This document shows positions 52,331 to 61,765 of a stretch of DNA of 64,000 nucleotides, one piece after another. This DNA is from Thermoguttaceae bacterium (GTDB lineage Bacteria; Planctomycetota; Planctomycetia; Pirellulales; Thermoguttaceae), in assembly GCA_017447865.1 (NCBI GenBank), contig JAFSMO010000055.1, positions 124,001 to 188,000 of the forward strand. The letters are read 5' to 3'. Both the position numbers and the translations under genes were made by a program. Under the pieces are notes generated by a model. It was not told the DNA's origin, did no database searches, and saw nothing but the letters and a program-made list of their open reading frames with translations. Each line of letters starts with the position of its first letter. Position 1 is the stretch's first letter.

Positions 52331-52377
52331 GCGGCAAAGCGTAATTTCGCTCACTTCGTTCGCTCCATTACCGCCTC
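52331..52377 (-). terminator. Hairpin after PEP-CTERM gene 52378-54864
   Basis: Directly behind the stop, GGCGGTAAT...TTGCCGCC forms an imperfect stem-loop with an inner AGCG/CGCT pairing. It occupies the same place as the triple-hairpin elements behind the other PEP-CTERM genes but has a different sequence. Confidence 0.5.
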
Positions 52378-54864
52378 TCAAATCTTTCGTTTACGCCAGC
52401 AGAGCAAACCACCAAGGCCCAGCGCCAGAAGCGCCCACGCGGACGGCTCGGGGACGGCGTCATAGTCGAGCGTGCCCGTGATGGCCCAGTAAGTACCGAG
52501 CTGCTCGTACCTCAAGTTCGTCAAAATGGGAGACGCACTGACGTAATCTTTAATAAAGGACGACGCAAAGTCCTCGCTGTTGCCGGCGGAGAGCAGTACG
52601 GTAAAATCGTCGTACTTGTTCAGAACGTGGTCATCCGTCAATTCCAGATAAATCATGCCGTTGGTCAGTTCCAGATCGCCCGTGATAATGAGCTGGTCGT
52701 TTTGATCCGCCCCGCTTCCGGCCACTTCCATGATGATTCGCGCCGGGTCGCCTTCGGACGCCTGACCGAGCGTGAGAACTCCATCGACCGTCATCTTCCC
52801 GATCGAGTTGCCGGGTGAAAAAGCCGCGCCGTTATTGATTTGCAAACGGCCGGTGAGGTACTCCATCATATCCAGCCGGCCCGCCGCCACGGTCAGGCTT
52901 GGCACATTAAAATCGCCCTCGGCGGCATTGATTTTTAACCGTCCCGCACCCGTTTTGATCACGGATCCCGTACCGGAAACTGCGTTGGTAAACGTCTGTT
53001 CTGAAGCGACGGCGATTTCCAGGGTCGTGTTATTGATCACCTCGCCCGTTCCGAGCGTGCCGCTGCCGGAGAGTTTCAGGGAGCCGGCGTTGATGGTGGT
53101 CGCACCGGTGTACGTGTTGGCGCCGGTAATTTCGAGCGTTCCCGCGCCGTCCTTGATCAGACCGCCTTCGCCGGAAAGAACGCCGCCAAGCGTGATTTGG
53201 TAGCCGGATTCGGGCTTGAACGTGACGCGATCATCGCCCGTTCCGGTCAGTTCCATATTGAGGCTGGAGGACCACGAGCCTTTGTTCGCCGTCAGTGCAT
53301 CCGCGCCGGCGGTGATGGTCCCTTTTTGAAGCTGGACCACGTATCGGCCGGCTTCGGGTCTCGTTGCGATGATGCCGCCGGTGCCGACGTTGAGCGTTCC
53401 GCCGGTCATGACGTACGTTCCGGTCTGCCGGGCGTCGCGGGCGTTAAGGTTCAACCGGCCGGTGTTGATCGTTCCGCCGGACTGGTTGAGCGTCCCGTCG
53501 CTGTCCACTGCAAGCCAGAAGCCGGTCTGTCCGCCGGACTCGTAGTTGGGAACGTTCAGCGTCCCACCGTCCATGTTGTACGTGACGTTTGAGTAATAGT
53601 AATGCCCCAGCGCCAGGGAGCCGTTGACCGTAAACGTTCCGCCGGTCTGGTTGATGGTGAAGGCACACGTGTTGTTCGCCTGCACGAAGTAGGCCTGGTT
53701 CGTGACCGTAACGTTCGCGCTGTCCTGAATGTTCAACGTTCCCTCATGGTACGCGTACATGTTCGTGAGCGTCACATTGCTGGTGCCCTTGAACGTCACC
53801 GTCCCCCCGGCGGCCTGAGTATTGGTTGATCGAACGCCAATTTTCAAGGTTCCGATCGTGGTCGTCCCGCCGCTCAACTCGATCAGCGAACCGGTGCGGA
53901 GGATGTTCAACGTGGCAAACGAGGCCGTTCCGCCGGTCTGGTAGAGCTTGCCCTTTCCGTCCCAGCCGACATTCAAAATATTTGCGGCGCTGAACGAGCC
54001 GGAATTGATGTTCACCACGCCGGTGTGTTTTCCCCAGTGCCCAAGGCGATGGTCATCGCCGGTAAACGTTGCCGTTCCGCCGTCAACCGTAAGCGTGTAG
54101 GTGTTCTCGTTATCATTGTTTTGACGCATCATCAGCTGCGTGGCCGTCAGAGAGCCGCCGGCTGCGACTTTGATGGTTCCGCCCGCGACGTCCAGGTAGC
54201 CGACGTTGACGTTTCCCGCGATGTTCCAGGTTCCCGTGTTGGTTTTATGGAGTTTGAAAAGCTCATCGCCCGCGCAGGAAAACGACCCGGTCGTCGTATA
54301 CGTGTAAGAGCCCGTGACGTCGAGCGTCGCTTCCTTGGACAAAACGGTATTACCGATGAAACTGTTGTTTGCGCCCGCGGACTGGAGCGTTCCGCCGTTG
54401 AGGTTGATGGTCCCGACGACGTTTTGCAGGTTCCAGATCTGTAAAGTTCCGCCGGTAACTTCAACGCCGTTGATCGCATTGAGCGATTTAGCGTGGTTTT
54501 GCCCCACAACGGTACCGGAGGTAACAACAATCTTGCCCACAGCGGACGAATCGTTCATGAACAACAGCTGGGCGCTGCCCATTTTGGTGATCGTGTATGC
54601 GGAACCATCAGGGGCAGTAATTGCCGCAGACATTTCCACCCGGTTGGAGTTGTTGATCGTGGAATCGCCCAGGAGGGTCATTGTTCCCTTGACGTAGGTT
54701 CTCCCCGAGCCCGTACTGACGATCGCGTTCGTTTCGCCGTCGTCCGCGATTTGAGGGTCCGTAATCGTGTTGTTCTCGTCACTCAAAATGTAAGTATCGG
54801 CAGTCGCGAGTTGAACCGACAGCAGCGTCAGCGCGATCAAAGAAGCAAAATAATGGATTCTCAT
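52378..54864 (-). CDS. PEP-CTERM protein with autotransporter-associated beta-strand repeats
   Basis: An 828-residue exported protein with a signal peptide (1-22, ending ATA) and a PEP-CTERM anchor (PEPSAWALLALGLGG, WRKRK). Beta-strand repeats are clear at about 555-600 (IKDGAGTLEITGANTYTGATTINAGSLKLSGSGTLGTGEV). The conserved pre-anchor module FSPGNSIGKMTVDGVLTLGQ and a DQNDQLIITGDLELTNGMIYLEL stretch link it to the paralogues at 58778 and 61766. The passenger is rich in short INQTGGTFTVNG-type repeats. No enzymatic site is seen. It lies between the GH51 and alpha-galactosidase-like genes, which suggests a structural or binding role beside carbohydrate use. Confidence 0.84.
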   Translation of the reverse strand: MRIHYFASLIALTLLSVQLATADTYILSDENNTITDPQIADDGETNAIVSTGSGRTYVKGTMTLLGDSTINNSNRVEMSAAITAPDGSAYTITKMGSAQLLFMNDSSAVGKIVVTSGTVVGQNHAKSLNAINGVEVTGGTLQIWNLQNVVGTINLNGGTLQSAGANNSFIGNTVLSKEATLDVTGSYTYTTTGSFSCAGDELFKLHKTNTGTWNIAGNVNVGYLDVAGGTIKVAAGGSLTATQLMMRQNNDNENTYTLTVDGGTATFTGDDHRLGHWGKHTGVVNINSGSFSAANILNVGWDGKGKLYQTGGTASFATLNILRTGSLIELSGGTTTIGTLKIGVRSTNTQAAGGTVTFKGTSNVTLTNMYAYHEGTLNIQDSANVTVTNQAYFVQANNTCAFTINQTGGTFTVNGSLALGHYYYSNVTYNMDGGTLNVPNYESGGQTGFWLAVDSDGTLNQSGGTINTGRLNLNARDARQTGTYVMTGGTLNVGTGGIIATRPEAGRYVVQLQKGTITAGADALTANKGSWSSSLNMELTGTGDDRVTFKPESGYQITLGGVLSGEGGLIKDGAGTLEITGANTYTGATTINAGSLKLSGSGTLGTGEVINNTTLEIAVASEQTFTNAVSGTGSVIKTGAGRLKINAAEGDFNVPSLTVAAGRLDMMEYLTGRLQINNGAAFSPGNSIGKMTVDGVLTLGQASEGDPARIIMEVAGSGADQNDQLIITGDLELTNGMIYLELTDDHVLNKYDDFTVLLSAGNSEDFASSFIKDYVSASPILTNLRYEQLGTYWAITGTLDYDAVPEPSAWALLALGLGGLLCWRKRKI

Positions 54865-55075
54865 GGTTCTTCAACACCGTTTTCTCAGGAATAACACGAT
54901 CACTCGCCAGAGCAGACGAATCCGCTCCACTTAATATCTTATAATATTATATACCAAATTTCAAAATTTTATAGTCTGTTTAGAAAAAAAGTCAAAAAAG
55001 TGGATTTTCCAGGAAAAGCAGGGCGCGCCCGCTGATGCAGAGATCATGCGTAACGCGCCGAAAATTCATCCGGTC

Positions 55076-57487
55076 CTACTTCTTTTCGATCCGGATCAGG
55101 TTTGCGGACAGAGCCGGCAGAACGACCGTGATCGTCGAGCCGTCCACCGTCACAGCGTTGGGTTTCGGCACGATCCGGTCCGGCGCGTCCAGATCGTTAC
55201 GTTTCCGCAGCTTGTCGGTTACCTCTTCGCCAGACGCCAACTCCGGCGTTATGACCGTCGCTGATACGGAAGCGATCCCGGAATTAGCAACGGTCAGTTT
55301 GAGCGTCACGTCCTCTTCCTTGTTGTTGACCGCTTTGAAGACCACCGTCCTGCCGTCGTCGGAGACCGTTGCGGCCGCGTTGATGATCGGCATGTCGCCG
55401 TTCAGGTCCGCAGAATCGGACGTCCACTCCGCACGATTGGGCAGGAAATTGTCGTGCCAGAGCTTCATCACGACGTAGTTCGGAGCAGGATACCAGCCCG
55501 CCTGGTCGAAGTTGACAAAGGCATTGTCCCAGCCGGTCGCAGATTTATGACGCAGAAACAGGGCCGGGGCGGCAATTTCCAGCGTGTCACCGACGTTTTC
55601 GAAGCAGTTGAGGATCCCGCCCGCGTGCAGGCCCGTGCGCCAGTCGGTCGATTGCGCGTTCCACTCGGAATCGAACATGCGAATGGCGGGGTTCGGGCAT
55701 TCTGCGATCATTTCTCGCCGTGACTCAAAGAACTTCTGGTTTTCATAGGGGTTTCTCATGTAACCGTCAGGATTATCGTAGCGGTGCGTCGAAAGGTAGT
55801 CGAAATACTTGCCCGCGCCGTTGAGAATGGCTCGATCCCAATCATCGCGGGGACCAGACCACGAACCGCAGGCGATGATCTTGATGTTCGGATCGACCGC
55901 CTTCATGCGCGGAACGACTTCTTTGATCATCCGGATGTAAACGTCCGCCGGCGTTGACTTCCAATGGACCTCATTGTCGAGCTCAAAGAACTTGATCCCG
56001 TAAGGTTCCGGATGGCCGTTTTGAGCGCGGACGGCTCCCCATTTTGAGGTGGCCGGGCCGTTGCAGTATTCGACCCACTCGACCGCCTCGGTCATCCAAT
56101 CGACTTCGCTGGCGCCATCCACGCGGCTGGTCCACTGCTCCGTTCCCAGGTCCACGACCATGATCGGCTCCGCCCCGACCAGACGGCACATCTGAACGAA
56201 TTCGTCAATGCCGAACGAGTTAACGTCGATGTCGTTCCACATTTCCCGGGGATAGACGCGGCGGTCGTCCTGCGGGCCGATCCCCGACTTCCATCGGTAC
56301 ATCGACGCGTAGCAGCCGCCCGGCCAGCGAATGACCGCCGGTTTGAGGTCCTTGATCGCCTTGAGCAGGTCCGGACGGAAACCACTGTAGTTTTCCACCC
56401 ACGACCTGGGCATGATCGACGCCTGGTCAAAGTCAACGAAATTGCCCCCACCGACGTTAAAATCAATTTTGAGCGTCGCATTCGTATTGGACTCATCGAC
56501 AGTGAATTCGCCGTTGAATTTCGTCCACTGATCCGCATCAACCGCAAACGGCTTGCCCTGGAAGGTCACACCGCCTTTGCCTCTCGCCCAGAACGAGAAC
56601 TGGTAAACCTCTCCCTTTTGGAAGCAGAAGTTTTCCTGTTCCAAAGATCCTGCGCCGTCCACGTGAACGTATTTGTCGCTGTTACGCGCGTCGCCTCGAA
56701 CCTGGGCAATATTTCCGTCAACGATCCAAAACCGCATTTTGGACGCCTTGACTCTGGCCGGCGCCTGTTTGTTTCCGTCGTAAAGAATTTCGCCGTCGAG
56801 GGATTTAACCAGCACGTTGGAGTATTCCGCCGAGGTATTCCAGGTCCCCAGACCCGCACAGCCGTGCGTAACGCCGTTGTCGGAATTGGTCTCCATGTAG
56901 AGTTCATCGTCCATGTACAGCTTGGCGGTTGTCCCCTTCACGACCAGACGGATTTTATACGTCTTGCCCTTTTCGATTTTCCGGAACGGAGCAAAAGCCG
57001 CCCGAGCGCCGTGCCGCACGTCCCGGGATTCGTTAATCGTTCCGAACTCCAGACCGCTGCGTTCGTTAGCCCAGCCGCCGATATTGACCCAAAAATAATT
57101 CGTGTCGGTGACGCGGTACAAAATCAAAAAACCTTCCTCGCCGCCGGTCTTTTTAGCGTCGCAGGTCAGTTCGTAATCGGTCCAGTCCTGCGCCCCGAAC
57201 AGAGCGCGGGGATTGCCAGCGTTATCAAAAGCAAAGACGCCTTTGTCGTACTGCCAGTTTGAACCGGTTCCAACTTCAAACGAGCGGTTCCAGACCAACT
57301 CGCCCCACAAGCCGCCATTGCAGGAATTGTAAATGTGCTCCAAAAAATGGCCGTAAACTTTGCCGTCGATTTTCCCGAGCACCTTGCCAGGATCGACCGT
57401 TGCATCAACGACCGTCTGCGCGTGACCCGCCGCCGTCCATAGCGCCGCGGCTGCCGCACAAATCAAAAAGAAGAGCGTCTTTTTCAT
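55076..57487 (-). CDS. GH51 alpha-L-arabinofuranosidase
   Basis: An 803-residue exported enzyme with a signal peptide (1-24, ending GHA). The GH51 pattern begins at once (GKVYGHFLEHIYNSCNGGLWGELVWNRSFE), followed by an inserted concanavalin-like/CBM-like region (about 70-330). The TIM barrel carries the acid/base Glu506 (KFFELDNEVHW) and the nucleophile Glu608 (MFDSEWNAQSTDW). The C-terminal beta domain ends in LPALSANLIRI. It should release arabinofuranose from arabinan, arabinoxylan or arabinogalactan side chains. The ATG at 57487 has AAGGAG about 10 bases upstream; a further upstream start lacks these features. It is divergent from the metallo-beta-lactamase-fold gene, each with its own near-consensus promoter. 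Confidence 0.9.
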   Translation of the reverse strand: MKKTLFFLICAAAAALWTAAGHAQTVVDATVDPGKVLGKIDGKVYGHFLEHIYNSCNGGLWGELVWNRSFEVGTGSNWQYDKGVFAFDNAGNPRALFGAQDWTDYELTCDAKKTGGEEGFLILYRVTDTNYFWVNIGGWANERSGLEFGTINESRDVRHGARAAFAPFRKIEKGKTYKIRLVVKGTTAKLYMDDELYMETNSDNGVTHGCAGLGTWNTSAEYSNVLVKSLDGEILYDGNKQAPARVKASKMRFWIVDGNIAQVRGDARNSDKYVHVDGAGSLEQENFCFQKGEVYQFSFWARGKGGVTFQGKPFAVDADQWTKFNGEFTVDESNTNATLKIDFNVGGGNFVDFDQASIMPRSWVENYSGFRPDLLKAIKDLKPAVIRWPGGCYASMYRWKSGIGPQDDRRVYPREMWNDIDVNSFGIDEFVQMCRLVGAEPIMVVDLGTEQWTSRVDGASEVDWMTEAVEWVEYCNGPATSKWGAVRAQNGHPEPYGIKFFELDNEVHWKSTPADVYIRMIKEVVPRMKAVDPNIKIIACGSWSGPRDDWDRAILNGAGKYFDYLSTHRYDNPDGYMRNPYENQKFFESRREMIAECPNPAIRMFDSEWNAQSTDWRTGLHAGGILNCFENVGDTLEIAAPALFLRHKSATGWDNAFVNFDQAGWYPAPNYVVMKLWHDNFLPNRAEWTSDSADLNGDMPIINAAATVSDDGRTVVFKAVNNKEEDVTLKLTVANSGIASVSATVITPELASGEEVTDKLRKRNDLDAPDRIVPKPNAVTVDGSTITVVLPALSANLIRIEKK

Positions 57488-57606
57488 TGAGGTGTGCTCC
57501 TTAAAAAAGTGAAACAATAAAACAATACTGCACAAATTGCGACGTCGGGTAAAACGCGAAATTGTTCAAACACGCCGTTCATCCTGACGTTTCTCCATAA
57601 AACCCA

Positions 57607-57635
57607 AGTTTACACGACTCAAATCAGAACGTCAA
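57607..57635 (-). promoter_or_regulatory. Promoter candidate of the GH51 gene
   Basis: Minus strand: TTGACG (57635-57630), a 17-base spacer and TAAACT (57612-57607), about 120 bases before the GH51 start. Confidence 0.5.
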
Positions 57636-57688
57636 GGGGGGCTCTTGACATTTTAAGGAAAAACTGGCACATTCCGAAATCCGGTCCC

Positions 57689-57717
57689 TTGACAGCGTGA
57701 TTTCTTACGATTATAAT
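57689..57717 (+). promoter_or_regulatory. Consensus promoter of the metallo-beta-lactamase-fold gene
   Basis: TTGACA (57689-57694), a 17-base spacer and TATAAT (57712-57717). The in-frame ATG at 57716 overlaps this -10 box and so cannot be the start; the ATG at 57764 with AAGGAG is correct. Confidence 0.85.
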
Positions 57718-57763
57718 GAACCTGATCATTCATTACCCCAAAAGAGACTTTAAGGAGAAAAAT

Positions 57764-58672
57764 ATGAACAGACGTGAATTTATCGGTTCGATCGGCGCGG
57801 CGGCGTTGATGTCGTCCGTCATTACGAAGGCGAACGCCCAAGACGAGGATGCGATCGCCCAATGGAACCGCGAGACGGAACTCGTCGCGCCGAAGGATTA
57901 CAAGGCGTATCTGCTCGACGGCAACACGCGGGGTTTCGCGTCGCTGGAGAAACTTGAGGCGGCGTTCGAAAAGGTGATGCGGGAGGTAAAAGAAACGGTC
58001 GTCACCGGCGACGCGCCTGCCGTCTGGAGCGTGTACAACATGGGGTACATCGTCAAGACCCGCGAGGTGCTTTTCTCCATCGATCTGGTCCACCGGCGGG
58101 ATTGGGAGTTCGCCCCGATGCTCGATTTTGCGCTCATCACGCACAACCACGGCGACCACTGGCGGCAGGAATTCTACAGGCCGATGAACGGCGCGGGCAA
58201 GACGGTCATCTCCAATTTCCTCGACAATTACGGCACAAAGGACTGGAAGAAAGACGGCGGCTTCATTCGCGGCGTGAAGACGTTCAAGCTCAAGGACGTG
58301 GAGATCCGCACCTCGCTTATCGACCACAACGACTACCTGATCGACTTCACGACGGCGTTCGAGATCCGGATCGGTGACTTCATCCTGTACCATACCGGTG
58401 ACAGCGGCCGCGGCACGGAGCCGAAACTCGAAACCGTCTGGGGCCAGCCCGACCTTTGGCTCTTCTTCCCCGGCTGCGGCATCGATACCGCCACGGCCGT
58501 GAAGAAGATCAACGCCAAACGCATCGTATTCGGCCATCTGTGGGAACTCGGCCACGCGCAGAACCATCGCGGTCGCCTCGACGAACAGCTGATCCGCCCG
58601 CGGCTCGTCTGGGCGAAAGAGGCCGGCTGCGAGGACGTCTCGCTGGCGTTCTGGGGGGATAGAGTTTTGTAG
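57764..58672 (+). CDS. Tat-exported metallo-beta-lactamase-fold hydrolase
   Basis: A 302-residue protein with a twin-arginine signal (MNRREFIGSIGAAALMSSVITKANA). The metal-binding motif HNHGDHW gives His127, His129, Asp131 and His132. Later ligands fit YHTGDSG and FGHLWELGH. This is an UlaG-like/MBL-fold hydrolase of unknown substrate; lactonase or phosphodiesterase activity would be typical of relatives. AAGGAG (57752-57757) lies 6 bases before the ATG. The gene has its own consensus promoter and ends at a bidirectional terminator, so it is monocistronic. Confidence 0.85.
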   Translation: MNRREFIGSIGAAALMSSVITKANAQDEDAIAQWNRETELVAPKDYKAYLLDGNTRGFASLEKLEAAFEKVMREVKETVVTGDAPAVWSVYNMGYIVKTREVLFSIDLVHRRDWEFAPMLDFALITHNHGDHWRQEFYRPMNGAGKTVISNFLDNYGTKDWKKDGGFIRGVKTFKLKDVEIRTSLIDHNDYLIDFTTAFEIRIGDFILYHTGDSGRGTEPKLETVWGQPDLWLFFPGCGIDTATAVKKINAKRIVFGHLWELGHAQNHRGRLDEQLIRPRLVWAKEAGCEDVSLAFWGDRVL

Positions 58673-58697
58673 AAATTATTCTGAACTCAAAGAACAA

Positions 58698-58734
58698 ACG
58701 GGGACGACGCGCATAAACGTCATCCCCGTTTTTT
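58698..58734. terminator. Rho-independent terminator between convergent genes
   Basis: A 12-bp stem with one mismatch (ACGGGGACGACG / CGTCATCCCCGT) and a T run at 58729-58734 follow the MBL-fold gene. On the minus strand the PEP-CTERM gene 58778-61441 first reads through GGACGGCGG/CGCCGTCC and GCGGCCGG-type hairpins (58735-58770) before this stem. Confidence 0.88.
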
Positions 58735-58777
58735 GCGGCCGGGCCGGCCGCGGACGGCGAGCCGCCGTCCCTCCGTA

Positions 58778-61441
58778 TTAACGTCTCCGCAGTTTCAGCA
58801 GGCCGAACGTGCCGAGCAGGAGCAGAACCCACGCGGACGGTTCCGGCACGGAAGCCCCACCCCCCCCGCCGCCAAGTGTGCCAGTGAGGGCGTACATGTC
58901 GCCGATCTTCGTGTACGCCAGATCCGTAAACTGCGCCCCGCTGACGTAATCGAGGAGCGTGTTCACGAAGTCCTCGCTGTTGTCGGCGTCCAAGGTCACG
59001 GTAAAGGTATCGCCAGGGTTCAACGTGCTCCCATCCGCCAGTTCCAGATAAATCAGACCGCCGTCAAGATTCAGGTCGCCCTCAATGACCAGGCTGTCGT
59101 TCTGATCGGGGTCCAAACCGCCGATCTCCATCAGGAGCCTTCCGCCCGCAGCGAGCGTAAACGCGCCGTCCACCGTGGCCTCACCGATGCCAATGCCCGG
59201 CGAGAAGACCGAGCCGTCACCGACCGTGATCCCGCCCTTCGCATTGCCAAGCAGATCGAGGCGCCCGCCCGAGACCGTCAGGTTTGGCACGTCAATCAGC
59301 CCGGACTCGCCGGAGTTCAGCTTCAGGGTGCCGTCGCCGGTCTTTTCGATCGCCGGGGCCGTGATCGAGCCGGTAAATTGGGTGTCCTCGTCGTTATTAA
59401 GCGTCAAGTTCCCGGAAGCGACCAAAGTCGCAGCCGCCCCGTCCGTAACGGCCAGATTGTTGAGCGTCACGCTGCCGACGTTCAGGGTCGTCCCGTTGGC
59501 CAGCGTCGTGGAGCCGCCGGTCTGGGCCACAGCCCCGGTCAGAGTCGCCGTTCCGGCCGAAACGAGAATATCGCCCGTGCCCGAAATGGCTGACGGGATC
59601 GTCGCGGTCGAATCCTTGAATTCCAGCGTTCCGTCTTCGCCGACCTCAATCTCGCCCGTGCCGAGCGTACCTGCGCCGGAGAGTCTGAGCGTTCCTTCGG
59701 AAACGATCGTCTTGACGGCCAGGGCATTCTCGTCGGTCACTTCGATCGTGCCCACGCCGGATTTAACCACGTTCCCGGTGCTGGTGTCGGCAATCTGGAA
59801 CGACTCGGAGAAAGTCAGCGATTTCGGCTCGGCCAAACCGTAATTGAATTCCAGCGTACCCGCGGTGTCGCCCGTCCCGAGCACGTCGAACGTACCGGTC
59901 AACGAGTCGATGTAGTCGATATTCACCGTCAGTGTGCCGCCGTTGGAGATCGTCACGTTCCGAAGCTGGTAATTGTTGGTCGTATCGTTTTCACGCCCGG
60001 CAATCGTGACGTGCGCGCCGTCAATGTCCGTTTTCGCCGCCAAGTTGACCAGGAAAATGCCGCCGTCGAAGGAGTACGTGCCGCGGCCCTGGAACAAGAG
60101 GGTCGAATCGCCCGACAGATAAATATCGCTTCCGCTTTCGCCGGCACTGTTGCCTGTAAACGTCGCCGACGTGTTGTCACCGGTGAACGAGATCCCCTTA
60201 CGGGCTTCGATCGCCCCGGCGATCCCCTTGGCGCTGTTGTTCTGGAAAATAAACGAACCGGTCGAGAAATCCACCGTTCCAACCGCAACGATGACGCCGG
60301 AGTTGCCGTTCGGGGCCGAGTTGTTGCTGAAGGTGAAAACCGAGTTTTCGGACTTCCCTTGCATCTCGACGTTCGCGTTCGTGTGGATCGCGCCGCCGTT
60401 GTTGTTCAGGGCCGTATTGTTGTCAAAAGTGACCGTCTCGCCTTTTACCAGGATTTTGCCGCTTGAGCTGTTAAACCGGAGCGCGCCGCCGTAATTTTTC
60501 GCTTCATTGTCGCGGAAGAGAATTTCGTTGCTGTCGAGCTCGATCCCGTAGGTGGAGTAGATCACGCCTCCTTCATTCGCCGCGGTGTTGCCGGTAAAGG
60601 TCAACACGCCGTTGTCACCCTTCCCGGCGATCTTGACGGTACTGGTCGAATAGATCGATCCGCCGTTGTTCCGGGCCGAGTTATTGGTGAACGTGACCTT
60701 GGAACCCGAAATGTCCAACGCGCCGCCGTTGCGGATCGCGCCGGAGTTGTTGCAGGCGTTGCTGTCGAAAATCATCTCATCGCAATCGATCGTCAGCGCT
60801 TTGTTGGCAAAAATCGCGCCTCCCGAACCCGTGGCATTTCCATAGAAGGAAACGGTATTGGTTCCATTGATCGTCAAATCTCCGGAGGAATTAATGACGC
60901 CGCCGTAGTTGGAGTCGCCCGAGCCTTTGAACTTTGTAAACGACGCATTATCCAGGTTCAGCGTCACCGTAGAGGTCGCCTGATCCATGATCAAAAAGAT
61001 GCCGGCGGTATTCTGGGCGACGTCCGTGTTCTGGAATTCAACGTTTTTGAATGTCAGGTTGTAATTCCTGTTTCCCAGTTTCAGGACGTAGTTTCGCGAA
61101 TTGGCAAGACCGCCTATATACTGTTTGTCGCTTGTTCCCGACTGAACGGTAAAATTGTCGACCGTATAGGCGCCTTCCACTCGTACCGAAGCGGTAAACG
61201 GCGCGAGGCTGGTGGCAGACGTGCCGGAAATGGTGATCACGTCGCCGCTGGCGTAGCCGTCCGCTTTTTGAACCGTTGAAACGTCGGTGCCGGTCGCAGT
61301 TTCTGTTCCGCCGTTGGTACGGATGACGGTTTGCGCATTAACCAGGGCAGTAAAAACAAAAGCAGTCAATATGGAAAAAAGAACCCCGCGCGTTAAAACG
61401 CTGGAGGAAAGGATCCTGCTGTTTGAAACGGGTAATCTCAT
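58778..61441 (-). CDS. PEP-CTERM protein with beta-helix repeats, paralogue of the adjacent gene
   Basis: An 887-residue exported protein: signal peptide (about 1-36, ending VNA), a polymorphic beta-helix-like passenger (about 60-460) with recurring FxxNxAxxxGGAI motifs (FYGNATGSGGAIFANKALTI, FTNNSARNNGGSIYST), a conserved beta-strand-repeat half (about 560-860) and a PEP-CTERM anchor (PEPSAWVLLLLGTFG, LRRR). The passenger resembles chlamydial polymorphic-membrane-protein-like repeats. The second half is nearly identical to that of 61766 (for example SAISGTGDILVSAGTATLTG). Five consecutive glycines precede the PEP motif. GAGGAA lies 8 bases before the ATG. It is probably a surface adhesin or matrix protein. 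Confidence 0.84.
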   Translation of the reverse strand: MRLPVSNSRILSSSVLTRGVLFSILTAFVFTALVNAQTVIRTNGGTETATGTDVSTVQKADGYASGDVITISGTSATSLAPFTASVRVEGAYTVDNFTVQSGTSDKQYIGGLANSRNYVLKLGNRNYNLTFKNVEFQNTDVAQNTAGIFLIMDQATSTVTLNLDNASFTKFKGSGDSNYGGVINSSGDLTINGTNTVSFYGNATGSGGAIFANKALTIDCDEMIFDSNACNNSGAIRNGGALDISGSKVTFTNNSARNNGGSIYSTSTVKIAGKGDNGVLTFTGNTAANEGGVIYSTYGIELDSNEILFRDNEAKNYGGALRFNSSSGKILVKGETVTFDNNTALNNNGGAIHTNANVEMQGKSENSVFTFSNNSAPNGNSGVIVAVGTVDFSTGSFIFQNNSAKGIAGAIEARKGISFTGDNTSATFTGNSAGESGSDIYLSGDSTLLFQGRGTYSFDGGIFLVNLAAKTDIDGAHVTIAGRENDTTNNYQLRNVTISNGGTLTVNIDYIDSLTGTFDVLGTGDTAGTLEFNYGLAEPKSLTFSESFQIADTSTGNVVKSGVGTIEVTDENALAVKTIVSEGTLRLSGAGTLGTGEIEVGEDGTLEFKDSTATIPSAISGTGDILVSAGTATLTGAVAQTGGSTTLANGTTLNVGSVTLNNLAVTDGAAATLVASGNLTLNNDEDTQFTGSITAPAIEKTGDGTLKLNSGESGLIDVPNLTVSGGRLDLLGNAKGGITVGDGSVFSPGIGIGEATVDGAFTLAAGGRLLMEIGGLDPDQNDSLVIEGDLNLDGGLIYLELADGSTLNPGDTFTVTLDADNSEDFVNTLLDYVSGAQFTDLAYTKIGDMYALTGTLGGGGGGASVPEPSAWVLLLLGTFGLLKLRRR

Positions 61442-61496
61442 GGTGATTCCTCGAAATCGGAAACGGGAAGAAACAAAATATCAGTACGTAAATATT

Positions 61497-61525
61497 ATTA
61501 TACGCCATATTCCAGAAATTGTCAG
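61497..61525 (-). promoter_or_regulatory. Promoter of PEP-CTERM gene 58778-61441
   Basis: Minus strand: CTGACA (61525-61520), a 17-base spacer and TATAAT (61502-61497), then AATATTTACGTACTGATA. Layout and sequence match 31097-31125. Confidence 0.75.
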
Positions 61526-61572
61526 TTTGATGGGGAAAAAAGAGAAAAAAAGTGAGAAATTTTTAAAAAATT

Positions 61573-61763
61573 TGGAGTGCGGCAATACAGAAGCCGAAGG
61601 CTTCATTTGCCGCTTTCCCTTAGCGACCGGGAAACATGGAGACGAAAAGGAGTTTTCCCGTGGGAAACGCCCAGCGTACTTCAGCGGCAAAGGCCTCTTC
61701 GAGGCCGTATTGCCGCAAGGGAAAGCGGTGAATGTCGCTGCGCGACTGTATCACCGCACTCCA
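61573..61763 (+). repeat. Triple-hairpin palindromic element, copy C
   Basis: A 191-bp copy with TGGAGTGCGGCAATACAG and CTGTATCACCGCACTCCA ends. It contains three stem-loops: GCGGCAA..GAAGCC-GAA-GGCTTC..TTGCCGC, GCGGCAA.GGCCTC-TTC-GAGGCC..TTGCCGC and GCGGTGA..GTCGC-TGC-GCGAC..TCACCGC. It starts 2 bases beyond the stop of the PEP-CTERM gene 61766 and lies upstream of the promoter at 61497-61525. Confidence 0.92.
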
Positions 61764-61765
61764 AA

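Noticed and set aside
57716..57763. Upstream ATG for the metallo-beta-lactamase-fold gene
   Set aside because: It overlaps the -10 box TATAAT; the ATG at 57764 has a proper ribosome site and Tat signal.
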